Shown: piece after piece, positions 40,171 to 51,862 of the stretch
How positions within the stretch are numbered: the first letter of the stretch is position 1
Layout of the letters: every line of letters begins with the position of its first letter
From: Bufo bufo
Taxonomy: Eukaryota > Chordata > Amphibia > Anura > Bufonidae
Length of the DNA stretch: 64,000 bases
Direction: 5' to 3'
Assembly: GCF_905171765.1 (NCBI RefSeq)
Contig: NC_053391.1
Location: 149,983,917-150,047,916, forward strand
Made by a program: the position numbers and the translations under genes
Notes under the pieces: generated by a model
What the model saw: only the letters and a program-made list of their open reading frames with translations
Databases searched by the model: none
What the model was told of the DNA's origin: nothing

Positions 40171-41930
40171 GACAGCAGCCCCCACAGGATACAATCTCAC
40201 ACAGCAGACCCCCAGTTTATAATCTCACACAGCAGCCCCCCAGTATATAATCTCACACAGCAGCCCCCCAGTATATAATCTCACACAGCAGCCCCCCCAG
40301 TATATAATCTCACACAGCATCCCCTAGTATATAATCTCACACAACAGCCACCCCAGGATATAATCTCACACAGCAGCCCCCCAGTATATAATCTCACACA
40401 GCCCCCCAGTATATAATCTCACACAGAAGCCCCCAGTATATAATCTCACACAGCATCCCCTAGTATATAATCTCACACAGCATCCCCTAGTATATAATCT
40501 CACACAACAGCCACCCCAGTATATAATCTCACACAGCAGCCCCCCAGTATATAATCTCACACAGCCCCCCAGTATATAATCTCACACAGAAGCCCCCAGT
40601 ATATAATCTCACACAGCATCCCCCAGTATATAATCTCACACAACAGCCACCCCAGTATATAATCTCACACAGCAGCCCCCCAGTATATAATCTCACACAG
40701 CATCCCCTAGTATATAATCTCACACAGCATCCCCTAGTATATAATCTCACACAACAGCCACCCCAGTATATAATCTCACACAGCAGCCCCCCAGTATATA
40801 ATCTCACACAGCCCCCCAGTATATAATCTCACACAGCAGCCCCCCCAGTATATAATCTCACACAGCCCCCCAGTATATTATCTCACACAGAAGCCCCCCA
40901 GTATATAATCTCACACAGCATCCCCTAGTATATAATCTCACACAGCATCCCCTAGTATATAATCTCACACAACAGCCACCCCAGTATATAATCTCACACA
41001 GAAGCCCCCCAGTATATAATCTCACACAGAAAACCCCCAATTTATAATCTCACACAGCAGCCCCCCAGTATATAATCTCACACAGCAACCCCCCAGTATA
41101 TAATCTCACACAGCCCCCCAGTATATAATCTCACACAGAAGCCCCCCAGTATATAATCTCACACAGAAGCCCCCCAGTATATAATCTGACACAGCATCCC
41201 CTAGTATATAATCTCACACAGCATCCCCTAGTATATAATCTCACACAACAGCCACCCCAGTATATAATCTCACACAGCAGCCCCCCAGTATATAATCTCA
41301 CACAGCCCCCCAGTATATAATCTCACACAGAAGCCCCCCAGTATATAATCTCACACAGCATCCCCTAGTATATAATCTCACACAACAGCCACCCCAGTAT
41401 ATAATCTCACACAGCAGCCCCCCAGTATATAATCTCACACAGCCCCCCAGTATATAATCTCACACAGCAGCCCCCCAGTATATAATCTCACACAGCCCCC
41501 CAGTATATAATCTCACACAGCAGACCCCCAGTATATAATCTCACACAGCCCCCAGTATATAATCTCACACAGAAGCCCCCCAGTATATAATCTCACACAG
41601 CAGCCCCCAGTATATAATCTCACACAGCCCCCCAGTATATAATCTCACACAGCAGACCCCCAGTATATAATCTCACACAGCCCCCAGTATATAATCTCAC
41701 ACAGAAGCCCCCCAGTATATAATCTCACACAGCATCCCCTAGTATATAATCTCACACAGCATCCCCTAGTATATAATCTCACACAACAGCCACCCCAGTA
41801 TATAATCTCACACAGCAGCCCCCCAGTATATAATCTCACACAGCAGACCCCCAATTTATAATCTCACACAGCAGCCCCCCAGTATATAATCTCACACAGC
41901 AACCCCCAGTATATAATTTTACACAGACCC
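40171..41930. repeat. 29-bp minisatellite (family A), right part, with higher-order pattern
   Basis: About sixty units of the family A repeat. Variants (CAGCAG, CAGAAG, CAGCATCCCCTAG, CAACAGCCACCCC) follow one another in a recurring order over roughly 200-240 bp, a higher-order repeat. Long minus-strand frames (up to 92 codons) are artefacts. Confidence 0.9.
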
Positions 41931-42249
41931 CTCCCCCAGCATACAGTCCCACACAGAATCCCCCCTACATACAATTCTCAGCCCCTCCCCAGTAGTTACA
42001 TTCATCTCTCCAGCATTGTCAGACTCTCTCCCCTCTCAGTGCTGAAGAACTTCTTACTCTGTAAACATTCGACCGGTGCCTGTGATAACAGAGCGCTTCG
42101 GCTGCTGACCCACGTGACCTAGGGATGTCACGTGATATTGTGACGTCAGAAGGTCCTTACAGAGTCTCCGAAGCCTGCCCTGCAAACAAAGCATCCGTGG
42201 CTCTGTTTCAGGCGGCATGCTCGTTCATGAATGAAATGAGAGGCCGGCC
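41931..42249. other. Unassigned, with a degenerate minisatellite tail
   Basis: Decayed family A units to about 41985, then unassigned sequence with CACGTGAC palindromes near 42112-42132. No gene. Confidence 0.4.
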
Positions 42250-42468
42250 ACTGGATGGATGTGGTTCAGCTGCGCAGGCGCTGCCCATGAAATCGTCAGG
42301 CAGCTGTGGCCGTAACTATGGGAGACCACAGGACAACAATGAGGTAGGCGGGAAAGAATTTGATCAAGAAGGGTGGGAATTTGCTTATACAATATATTTA
42401 CAAAAATGATCACTGGCACCCTATTAACAGATTAAACTGTGATCATTGTGATGGGAATACCTCTTTAA
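42250..42468. mobile_element. TTAA MITE, right-end part
   Basis: Resembles the right half of 46842-47335 (GTGGCCGTAACTATGGGAGACC, ATATTTACAAAAATGATCACTG) and ends at TTAA (42465-42468). The left end is not recognised. Confidence 0.6.
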
Positions 42469-42479
42469 CTAAGGCCCCA

Positions 42480-43957
42480 GTTCCAGCTGAAGAAAAACAG
42501 CCCTAAAGCATCAGACCATAACACCTTTTCCCACATGCTTTTGGGAGACTTCAGATGTGTTTTTGCAAAATGTAGCCTGGCTTGGATGTTTTTCTTCGTA
42601 AGAAAAGGCTTTCGTCTTGCCACTCTACCCCATAGCCCAGACATATGAAGAATACGGGAGATTTTTGTCACATGTACCACACAGCCAGTACTTGCCAGAT
42701 ATTCCTGCTGCTCCTTTATGTTGCTGTAGGCCTCTTGGTAGCCACCCAGACCAGTTTTCTTCTCGTCTTTTCATCAATTTTGGAGGGACGTCCAGTTCTT
42801 GGTAATGTCACTGTTGTGCCATATTTTCTCCACTTGATGATGACTGTCTTCACTGTGTTTCATGGTATATCTAATGCCTTGGAAATTCTTTTGTACCCGT
42901 CTCCTGACTGATACCTTTTTAACAATGAGATCCCTCCGATGCTTTGGAAGCTCTCTGTGGACCATGGCTTTTGCTGTGGGATGCGACTAAGAAAATTTCA
43001 GGAAATACCAACTAGAGCAGCTGAACTTTATTTGGGGTTAATCAGAGGCACTTTAAATGATGGCCGGTGTATGCTGACTCCTATTTAACATGATTTTGAA
43101 TAGTGTTGAGCGCGAATATTCGTCATTTTTTAACATCTGAAAACATGATTCCTCCCTGCTTTTTTCTTGTGGGTCAATGAGTCATTGGCCCACAAGCAAC
43201 TTAAGCAGGAAGGAATCATGTTTTCATAGCAATATAGCGAATATATTTGTTATTTAGAATATTCGTCTTTTTTTTTTCCAATCTGTACGGTCGTTCGCAT
43301 ACTCCTCCCCGACAAGCGTCCCCGTCACCATGGGAACGCCTGTGGGTTAGAATATACCATCGGATGAGAGTTTTCACGATCTCAGGGAAAACTCTGATCT
43401 GATGGTATTTTCTAACCCACAGGTGTTCCCATGTTGACGGGGACGCTTGTCGGGGAGCAGTATGCGAACAAATCTACAGATTGGAAAAAAAATATGAGAA
43501 TATTCTTTAAATAACGAATATAAAAAGCCAACCAATAGGAAAGTTGCCTTATACAGTTAAAAGAAAATCGCAATACGCGAATAATTAAATCGCATATTAT
43601 TCACAATAAATAGAATAATGACGAACATTCGATTTAGACGAATATAAGACAAATATTCAATCGAATATTCACAAAATATCGCAAAATCGAATATGGCACC
43701 TCCCGCTCATCACTAATTTTGAATTGAATGTGATTGCTTAAATCTGAACACAGCTACATCCCCAGTTACAAGACAGTGTGCGCACTTATGCAACCACATT
43801 ATTTTAGTTTTGTTTTCTTCCATCCAACTAAAAGATTTCAGTTTGTTTTTCAATTGAGTGGTACAGTTTTTAGGTCACATTAAAGGTGTAAAAAGTTCTG
43901 AAATGATTTATCTTTGTCTCATTTTAACAGGGGTGTGTAGACTTTTTATATCCACTG
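42480..43957 (-). mobile_element. Decayed Tc1 element, 3' side lost, split by a hAT MITE
   Basis: The right terminus reads, inverted, CAGTGGATATAAAAAGTCTA, with TA at 43958-43959. Minus-strand fragments show the helix-turn-helix part (about 42774-42965, H-R-R-D-L-I-V-K-K-V) and R-V-A-R-R-K-P-F-L...W-E-K-V-L-W-S-D, the first catalytic aspartate (42500-42620). The second D and the E are missing because the 3' end is cut off near 42476 next to a TTAA MITE. Several stops and frameshifts; inactive. Confidence 0.8.
43101..43715. mobile_element. hAT MITE with long fold-back, perfect 8-bp TSD
   Basis: Ends TAGTGTTGAGCGCGAATATT and (inverted) TAGTGATGAGCGGGAGGTGC. TSD ATTTTGAA at 43093-43100 and 43716-43723. 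The interior is an imperfect palindrome centred near 43370 (GACAAGCGTCCCCGTC / GACGGGGACGCTTGTC). Inserted in the decayed Tc1. Confidence 0.88.
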
Positions 43958-43959
43958 TA

Positions 43960-44825
43960 AATCACTGCAAAACGTGCACCACAATGATATGCAACTGACA
44001 ATACTGGCTAATCCCTCAGGCTGATGTTAAAAACTGAGACTTTAGCCAATGTATTCCTGTCAGGAACACATCGGAGCCCTTTTGCACCACCGTCAAGGTA
44101 TCTCAGTGTGGCATGGGTCCTACCACTAGACTACCCATGGTGTGTGTACACGGTCTGAAAGGTGCTAAGATCCAAATCATAGCAAAGCTCCCACATACCT
44201 CCATAGTGAGATCACTCATGCAGTGGGCGAAGGGATAAGGCTTCAAGCCCCACCAAAAACAGGCAATGTGACACAGGCTACCAAGTGCACTAGAATATTA
44301 CCAGCATTGTGCATTGGCACATTCCATACATATAAAGAAAAATCACTAAAATAAAGTGGCCTAAATGGGAGGAAATGCTCAAAACCCCCAAACACTGTAG
44401 CTTGTTTATAACCGGGGGAGCAATTCCTCCGCATGTGATCCGTTGCTAGCGGCAATCCCCAGCAAAAAATGCATACAATGGAGGATGTCGGCAGCGGACC
44501 ACATGCACTACAAAGGCATCCTACACAAGATGGAATAGTGTGTGGATGAAAATATACAAATACATAAATCACTGAAAAAGGTGCACCACAATGATATGTA
44601 ACTGACCATACTGGCCAATCCCTCAGGCTGATGTTAAAAAGAAACGGAGGCTTTAGCCAATGTATTCCAGTCAGGAACACAATGGAGCCCTTTTGCACCA
44701 CCGTCAAGGTATCTCAGTGTGGCATGGGTCCTATCACTAGACTACCCATGGTGTGTGAACACGGTTTGAAAGGTGCTAAGATCCAACTCACAGCCAAGCT
44801 CCCACATACCTCCATAGGAAGAGGT
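43960..44825. repeat. Two direct copies of a segment, about 597 bp apart
   Basis: 43967-44205 and 44567-44820 match (GTGCACCACAATGATATG, CAGGCTGATGTTAAAAA, GGCATGGGTCCTA, CTCCCACATACCTCCATAG) with scattered differences. The region between holds no recognised gene. Probably part of a longer tandem repeat or a local duplication. Confidence 0.75.
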
Positions 44826-45156
44826 ATGGAGGTATGTGGGAGCTTGTCTGTGCTTTACCAAATCATTCCAGTCTAAAAGGTAAGAGATTTAACTAATAAG
44901 TATATATTTGGGAATTGCGGTAAATGCATAAAAGTCATGGTTTACCCAAGGTGAACCATTCCTCTGAAGCAGTTTGAAGCAACTTAGCAGTTCATACCAA
45001 TAATTTAACACTTTTTTTCTTTTCTTCATTTCAGTCATTTACACTGAAGCCAGCTAAATGGATGTCTTACTAGGTCAAGTAGAATATGTGCAGCTACAAA
45101 GTATGCCAGATATAATTTTTGTTTTCAAAAACTGGAGTGATAAGCTGATGATAAGC
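44826..45156. other. Unassigned
   Basis: A short inverted copy of GAGGTATGTGGGAGCTT follows the previous repeat (44826-44845). The rest shows no gene or repeat. Confidence 0.5.
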
Positions 45157-45350
45157 TTAAAGGGGTTGTCCAGTGCTAGTATATTGATGACCTAGTCTCA
45201 GGATAGGTCAATATCAGATAGGTGGCCGTCCAACTCCCAGCATCCCTGCTGGTCAGCTGTTTGAAGAGGCAATGGTGCTGGTGAATGGGATTTGCAGTTG
45301 TAGTTACATTCCATCGCTGTTACAAGCTAGAAAACATGCAGGTAAACAGT
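45157..45350. mobile_element. TTAA MITE fragment
   Basis: TTAAAGGGGTTGTCCAGTGC followed by TATTGATGACC and AGGATAGGTCAATATCAGAT, the same family as 13133-13407. The right end is not visible. Confidence 0.55.
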
Positions 45351-45607
45351 GAAGGTGACACAGTGATCACACAACATGATATGTGATACATCTATGTTTG
45401 CTGAAGGCCTCACTACTGAGACCACCAAAGATCCAAAGGCTTTTGAATAGAGCAGTGGTCATGCACACTGTTGCTTCGTTTAGACTATGAGTCTGATGGG
45501 GAAACCCAAGTACAGTGCTCAGCTATCTCCAAAATGTAGTAAGCTAAGTTTCAAATGAATGGTAGACCATGTAATGCAGAGATAAGCTATGTCTACCATA
45601 GCTACAT
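45351..45607. other. Unassigned
   Basis: No recognisable gene or repeat up to the left TSD of the L1 insertion. Confidence 0.5.
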
Positions 45608-46050
45608 TAGATCTGTTATTTATTTATTTATATTTATATTTTTATTTATATTTTCAATAAAAAACTAGGGGGTAACAGGATACCAATGTATAGGCACGCA
45701 GGCCATACTGATATATTAATATGTACATTGCGAGTATAAGTCGAATACATAGTTGATGCAAAGTTGATACAAAGTCATTACATGTCAGACTTGGAGAAGA
45801 CAAGCAGACAAATAAGTGAATAAGTGGGCAAGACGACTAGGGATAGCAATATTGGGAGAGTACAGTGGAAGCTTAGAGTACTTAATATCGTTGGAGTGCA
45901 GGCTTGCTTCATGTTGCATAGCCAAATACTAGCAAGTGAAAACCTATGGATGGTAATCTTTACTCTACCCTCTGGCAATGGCCAGGGGAGGGATAAGTGC
46001 TATATGACGAGCATGGAGCTAGACTGCACTGCTGTTATCCAGAAACAAAC

Positions 46051-49000
46051 TCAAGATAAGAGAGGGTCCAATGCATCTTTGGGAGCCCTGTAATTTGACC
46101 ACGGGAGCCATTTTTTGAGGAATGCCACGTCTGTGCGCGTTTCCCAGGAGGACAACTCCTCAAACCTATGAAGCTGGTCCATTTTCTGGAACCATTGTTC
46201 CATTGGTGGGGCTAGGGGCTGCAACCAGAATTTAGGAAGCAGGAGGCGAGCAGCTAATACCGTTTGTAAGAAGACAAAGGGTAGTTGAGTGTGACCCCTT
46301 TCTTGGAAGAGAGATAAAAGGGCTAGCTGTGGGGAAGGTTGGATAGAGGTGTGGCAAATCTTGTTGGCTAAAGAGAAAATCTCAATCCACCATTTATGGA
46401 TGAGGGGACAAGTCCACCAAATGTGGAGAAAGGTCCCTCTCTCCCCAAGGCACCTCCAGCAAATGTCCGAAGCAGACTCGGAGAAAAGAGATGTCTTATC
46501 TGGCGTATTATACCATCTGGTAAGAATTTTGTAGCCATTCTCTTGGATTTGGACACAGCGGGAGGCCCTATGGGGAGATTCAAGGAGCCTGTGAAGAGAA
46601 GCGAACGGGATTGTGGTGTTCAAGTCTAATTCCCATTGTTTTACAAAGGAAGGTTTGGTTAGGATAGGCGTGAGGCGCAACCTGCTGTAAATTTGCGAGA
46701 TCAGTCTTTATGGGGTAGTGGGTTGGGAAATTACTGACTCGAGCCAGACCAGGGGACGTAGTAAGTCACTCAGATGAACATGTTGCTTTATATAAGCTCT
46801 GAGGTATGAGATTGAAAAGAGGTCACATGGATGGGGGTTAAAGGGGTTATCCCACTTCGCCTTTTCATACTTACCTGCTGCCACCGCGCCGTTCACTTCC
46901 TGGATTCTGGCTGGGGGCGGGCTTCATCTTGATTGAAGTCTTCTCCTGGCCGCGCCGCGCGCTGGACTGAACACGCATGCTGCCGCGCATGCGCCATGTG
47001 ACTTATTTCTGGCCAGTATAGTACAGAGCCGGCATGCGCGTTTGCAGCTCTGTACTATTCTGGCCGGCAAGAAGTCACCGTCGCGCATGCGCGGCAGCGT
47101 GCGCGTTCAGGACAGCGAGCAGCCCTACCGGGAGAAAAGGAGTCGTCTTCTGAGCAAGCGCGACTGGAGAAGAGCGGTGGCCGTAACCAGGGGAGACCGA
47201 GTCACAACAATAAGGTAAGTGGGAATGAATTTTATCCTAAACGGTGGGTATTTTTTAATGGAGTATATTTACAAAAATGATCACTGTCAAATCATTAACT
47301 GATTTAACAGTGATCATTATGATGGGATAACCCTTTTAAGTAAAGTATTTGTGGCTTCTAAGTCTATCACATCCCCAGTGGGGTGTGTCATCAAGATTAG
47401 AGAGGTTGGTGAGGATTTTAATCCTTGGGAAGTCGACGATCTTAGGGAAGGGGGGGCCGTACCTAATGCATCTTTTATCGTTAGGAGTGGAGAGGGGAAT
47501 GGTATGGAGCAATGGGAGGTGGAAAGCCACTTCCAAGCCTCAAGGGTTGCTTTAACAATTGGGTAATGGGATAGCGACCCAGGAAGAACAGATTGATGCC
47601 CAAGCAGAAGTGCTCTGGCTGGTCTGTTCAATATATCAATTTCAATTTCTACTGCTGTAGATTGCGGGGGGGGGGGGCGTAGCCATGCTACCGCCCGGGA
47701 TAGAAGAATGGCTTTGCCATAAAGTTATGGGTTTGGGAGACCTATACCCCCGGCTTGTTTAGGTTTTGTGAGGAGGGAGAGTGAGATTCTCGCCTTCCTC
47801 CCGCTCCAAATGAAGGATCTAAACTTTTTTTGTATTGAGGTATAATAGTTTTTAGGGATGGGAATAGGGAGAACTTGTTGCAAGTAAGTGAGACAAGGGA
47901 GTATAAGGGATGCGAGTAGGTTTTTGCAGCCAAACCAAGACAATGTAGGATTGGACTGGGCAAGATTATCTATTGAGTTATCTATTGCGTTGAGGATCTT
48001 AAAGGGATGTAGTTAAGAGGGAAGAGGTCTGGTATTTTGGGGCTAATTTTGACTCCTAAGTACGTAATGGTGGGAGAGGCCCAATTGAAGGGGGAATCTA
48101 CCATTAATTGTTGTTTAGTTGAGTGGGGAATACCAGAGCAGAGGACTAAGGATTTATTGGCGTTAATTTTGAAATCTGAAACTGTACTATAAAGATTAAG
48201 GTGAGTCTGGATGCGAGGCAAAGAAACTGCCGGATTAACCGTCATCATGAGAACGTCATCTGCAAATGCTGCAATTTTTTGTTCCCTGCCTCCCAAACAT
48301 AGACCTTCGATCTCCCGATCCATCCTTATAGTAGATAGGAGTGGCTCTAGTGCTAAGATGAATAAAAGTTGGGATAGGGGACAACCCTGACGAGTCCCAT
48401 TACTTATAGCAAATGGAGAGGATAGATTCCCATTGACTAGGACCAGGGCTGTTGCTTGTTCATACATGGCAAATGTAGCTTGGACAAAGGGACCAGGAAG
48501 GCCAAATCTCAACAGCACATGTTTTAGATACATCCAGTTGACCCTATCGAAGGCTTTCTCAGCATCAGTGCTGAGGAGGAGCAGGGGGGAATAAATTTGC
48601 CTGGCATGACATAAAGTATTGATCACTCTAGAAGTGTTATCTTTGCCCTCTCTGTTGCAAATAAAGCCAACCTGGTCCCCATGAACAAGATGAGGGAGAA
48701 GGGTCGCTAATCTATTAGCTAACATTTTGGCTAGGAGCTTGAGGTCTATGTTTAGGAGGGATATGGGCCTATAATTAGAGCATTGCTTGGAATCTTTCCC
48801 TTCTTTAGGTATGAGTGTGATGTGGGCCGCTGTCATATCTCTAGATAGCGGGGTTACACGAAGTGTAAGATTACAGACATCAAGAAGGTGAGGGAGTAGG
48901 AGTTCATGGAAAGTTTTATAATATGAGACCGGAAGGCCATCTGGACCTGGGCTCTTTCCTGATGGCATTTGGCGCAAAGCCTTATTAAGTTCAGTTAAGG

Positions 49001-50075
49001 TAAAGGGGGCTTCTAGTTTTGTCTTCTGTTCGAGGGAGATGGAGGGGACATTGGACAACTCTAAAAAGGCTGAAATAGTGGAGGCACGTGTTTCTGGAGT
49101 TGTAGTAGGAGTAAGATTATAAAGGTTATCATAGAAGGAGCGGAACTGGGCAGCTATCTGGTGAACGGAGAAGATTGATTTACCCTCATGTGAGGTCAGC
49201 TGATGGACGTAGTTTGCGGATCTCCTCCCTTTAATCCTGTGCATTAAAAATTTGGTGGCCTTGTCTCCATGGGCGAAAAATTTGTATTGAGAATTCATAT
49301 AGTATTTAGCCGCCTTAGTTAGTAAAAGAGTCTTAAGTTTTGCCCTGTAATCCAACAGTTCCTGTAGTTGGGAGTCGGAGGTTTTTTTTTGTGGCAAGAT
49401 TCGAGTCTCTGGATGTTTTTGAGAACCTCATCTATTGCTTTTTCCCTCAGCCTTTTTTGATAAGAACCAATATTGATAAATTGGCCTCTGATGACAGGTT
49501 TGTGTGCGTCCCATAGGGTGTTGGCGGAGAGATCAGGGCATTTATTCAGGGAGAAATATTCCCTGATATGTTTGGAGACTAAATCAACCGTGTCCTGGTG
49601 TCCCAAAAGAGATTCATTTAGTCGCCAATTAAACCATGTGGGGTTGCCATTGGGGGCTACTACTGAGAGGAAGATAGGGGAGTGGTCAGAGAGATGCATG
49701 GAACCTATTGAGGCCTTGCCACAAAGATGTAAATGTTCTTTGGAGATGAACAAGTAGTCCAGGTGATGATAGGTGCCATGCATTGGGGAGTAAAACGTGT
49801 AGTCCAGTGTATTGGGGTGGTGAGAGCGCCACACATCTATCAATTGTAGGTCCCAAAAGATATTACGTATGGCTTTAAGGGATTTGCCGGATTGGGTTGA
49901 TTTATGATACCCCACAATGATACCAGTTAGAGTAGTGAGAAAATTGCATGTTAGGGTAATGGTTGAAACGAAAGTGCGTCTCCTGGAGGAACACAACTCC
50001 GGCTTTCCTTAGAATGGTAAAGCGGAGTGAAAGCCTTTAACATTGTAAGAAGCTATGTATAGGTCAGCCATAGTA
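46051..50075 (-). pseudogene. L1 ORF2 (endonuclease - reverse transcriptase), broken
   Basis: The start near 50070 gives M-A-D-L-Y-I-A-S-Y-N-V-K-G-F-H-S, the usual ORF2 beginning. Most of the first half of the endonuclease is then missing. The second half (49996-49319) has L-D-Y-L-F-I-S and the catalytic S-D-H-S-P-I-F. RT (49397-47982) shows S-P-G-P-D-G-L-P, S-T-D-A-E-K-A-F-D-R-V, R-Q-G-C-P-L-S and the active-site F-A-D-D-V-L. The cysteine-rich carboxyl end (46680-46051) has C-W-R-C...H-I-W-W-T-C. Frame changes occur near 50020, 49400, 47960 and 47640, and a MITE interrupts the frame at 46842-47335. A functional ORF2 would be about 1200-1300 residues. Confidence 0.85.
46842..47335. mobile_element. 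TTAA MITE inside L1 ORF2
   Basis: TTAA at 46838-46841 and 47336-47339. Termini AGGGGTTATCCCA and (inverted) AAAGGGTTATCCCA. The GC-rich centre has an inverted pair (CTGCCGCGCATGCGC / GCGCATGCGCGGCAG) and a CAGCTCTGTACTAT/ATAGTACAGAG pair. Younger than the L1 it interrupts. Confidence 0.88.
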
Positions 50076-50530
50076 GGTGGTGGGTGTGTAGTTACCTTGT
50101 GGCCATTGATGTGTCCTCCAGGAGAGTGCACTGGCGGTATGGGACTCCGCCGTCTGGCTCAGGATATGGACCAAAGTGTTGAGGGTCTCACATTGTACTA
50201 AGAAAAGGATCAGGTACCTTGGAAAAAAAATAGGGTGGAAAACGAGTACATAACAAATTAGAACTTCAAAATAAAGAGGAAAATGCATATTAGAATATGC
50301 CTTAGACATTTGGGGGGTAAGTGGTCAGATGACCGGGTAGAAGATCATATAACACCCTGAAGAGGGCTAAAGGGTAGAAGGCAAGGATGGAACTAGCACT
50401 TTGTAAAGTACAGTATAGGGAAAACAATAGGTTATGATCATTATGCATCTGTAAATTACAGGCGGTTATTGGAGCATAACATTGACTAGAAGATATAACC
50501 GATGAAGGCAGGAACAAAACATGGATCTAG

Positions 50531-51544
50531 CTACGGATCCTGGGAAAGGCTCCTGGGAGTGAGCTGGTGGCCTCTTTTCTTGGATCGTGACGACTTCGGA
50601 GTCCGCTGTAATTCAAATGGAGCCACTTTAGGGAGGTCTGGTAGGTCACCTAAATCTTGATAAAGTTCCCAATTTTCAATAGGCATGGGGGAGACGTTTA
50701 GGTGATCAAAGACAGCCGCAAGGTCAGAGTATGACGATATGCTGAACTGTTTGCCGGCAAATGAGAATGTGAGTCCAAATGGATAGGACCAGCGGTACAG
50801 AACCTTGTTGGACCGGAGCCAATCGGTCAAAGGCTTTAAAGCTCTATGCATTTTAAGAGTAGAGGGAGCTAGGTCCTGGTAGATCTCTAATCTGGAGTCC
50901 TCATAGGAGAGGTCAGTATGGTTGCGTGCAGCTTCCAAGATGGCGGTCTTGACAGGGAAGTTTAGAAACTTGCATATGATGTCCCGGTGTGGCTCAGTTG
51001 GTTTGGGTTTAGGGCGTAGCGCCCTGTGAGCGCATTCTATGATAACTTCTTGCGGGAAATCGGGGCCCAGCAGAGAGCCGCATATGGTGAGTATGGTTGT
51101 GGTGATTTCACCGGGTGGCACTGATTCTGGGACCCCTCTGAACCTTAGGTTGTTGCGGCGCCCTCTATTTTCTTGGTCTTCAAGGGCATTGTGCAGCTCA
51201 TTTAGGTGTGCAGTGCAGCGGCGAAGGGAGACCGCTACTGCAGATTGATGATTCAGGGTTGCGGTTTGATGGGATTCTAGGGTTTCCACCCATTCCCCAA
51301 TGTGCCTCACCTCTTGTCTGCAGGCTGAAAGTTCAGCTAGGATAAGCTCCATGACTCTGCTGAGGGCTCGGTCTAAATATTTCCTGGTGAGCGGTAAGTC
51401 GGAGCTGGTTTGACGGTCTTCCGAATCGCTATATCCCTCAGAGTGTGCAGGGACGCGCTTCAGGGCCTTGGGCTGCTGAGCCGGCGCCATTTTAGGTTCC
51501 CGTGGCGCGATCATTGCGGCCGCTTTTTTGAGAAATTTCACCAT
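50531..51544 (-). CDS. L1 ORF1 protein (nucleic-acid chaperone), 337 aa
   Basis: Open frame with the layout of an L1 ORF1p, which coats the LINE RNA and acts as a chaperone. A basic amino terminus (about 1-50) is followed by a predicted coiled coil (about 70-130, heptad-like, with E-L-H-N-A-L-E-D-Q-E-N-R). The R-R-N-N-L-R-F-R-G-V-P-E motif that opens the RRM-like domain comes next (about 128-140). The RRM contains A-H-R-A-L-R-P-K-P, and a carboxyl-terminal domain (about 230-300) has F-S-F-A-G-K-Q-F. This order matches the Transposase_22 family. The ATG at 51544 is the first in frame, about 170 bp inside the element. No stop or frameshift, unlike ORF2. Confidence 0.85.
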   Translation of the reverse strand: MVKFLKKAAAMIAPREPKMAPAQQPKALKRVPAHSEGYSDSEDRQTSSDLPLTRKYLDRALSRVMELILAELSACRQEVRHIGEWVETLESHQTATLNHQSAVAVSLRRCTAHLNELHNALEDQENRGRRNNLRFRGVPESVPPGEITTTILTICGSLLGPDFPQEVIIECAHRALRPKPKPTEPHRDIICKFLNFPVKTAILEAARNHTDLSYEDSRLEIYQDLAPSTLKMHRALKPLTDWLRSNKVLYRWSYPFGLTFSFAGKQFSISSYSDLAAVFDHLNVSPMPIENWELYQDLGDLPDLPKVAPFELQRTPKSSRSKKRGHQLTPRSLSQDP

Positions 51545-51862
51545 GTCACCGCTGGGAATCTGACCTTGAGGATCACAGGGTGTTCTCCTTGCTTGGGGTT
51601 CCCAATTTTCACCATCCTCGCTTGTGTAGGCTAAATAAAACTGGTGTTAGGGACGATCTTCCTGACGGAGCAGTGAACTATGCGTCCATCTCAGTCTGGC
51701 GCTAGCTCCGCCCCCCTAGATCTGTTATTTTTGAGAGACTTCATGAGTTGGCCAGTAGAGGGAATCCTGAATGAGGGATGCTCTCTAGGACAATAATATA
51801 TCCTTTTGGAAATGTGAAAACATATTTAAATATTGTTTCTTTGTCAAGAGAGGGGGTGCATA

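Larger units (their letters stand above)
45622..51716 (-). mobile_element. Full-length but inactive L1-type LINE, 14-bp TSD
   Basis: The 14-bp TSD TAGATCTGTTATTT occurs at 45608-45621 and 51717-51730. The coding strand is minus: short 5' UTR (51716-51545), ORF1, ORF2, 3' UTR and an A-rich tail at 45622-45665. A 494-bp TTAA MITE sits in ORF2. The RT part is well kept, but the endonuclease part is deleted and the rest is frameshifted. Confidence 0.88.

Noticed and set aside
40366..41854. Minus-strand frames with repeated L-Y-T-G-G / C-E-I-I-Y-W peptides
   Set aside because: Produced by the 29-bp minisatellite; no gene structure.
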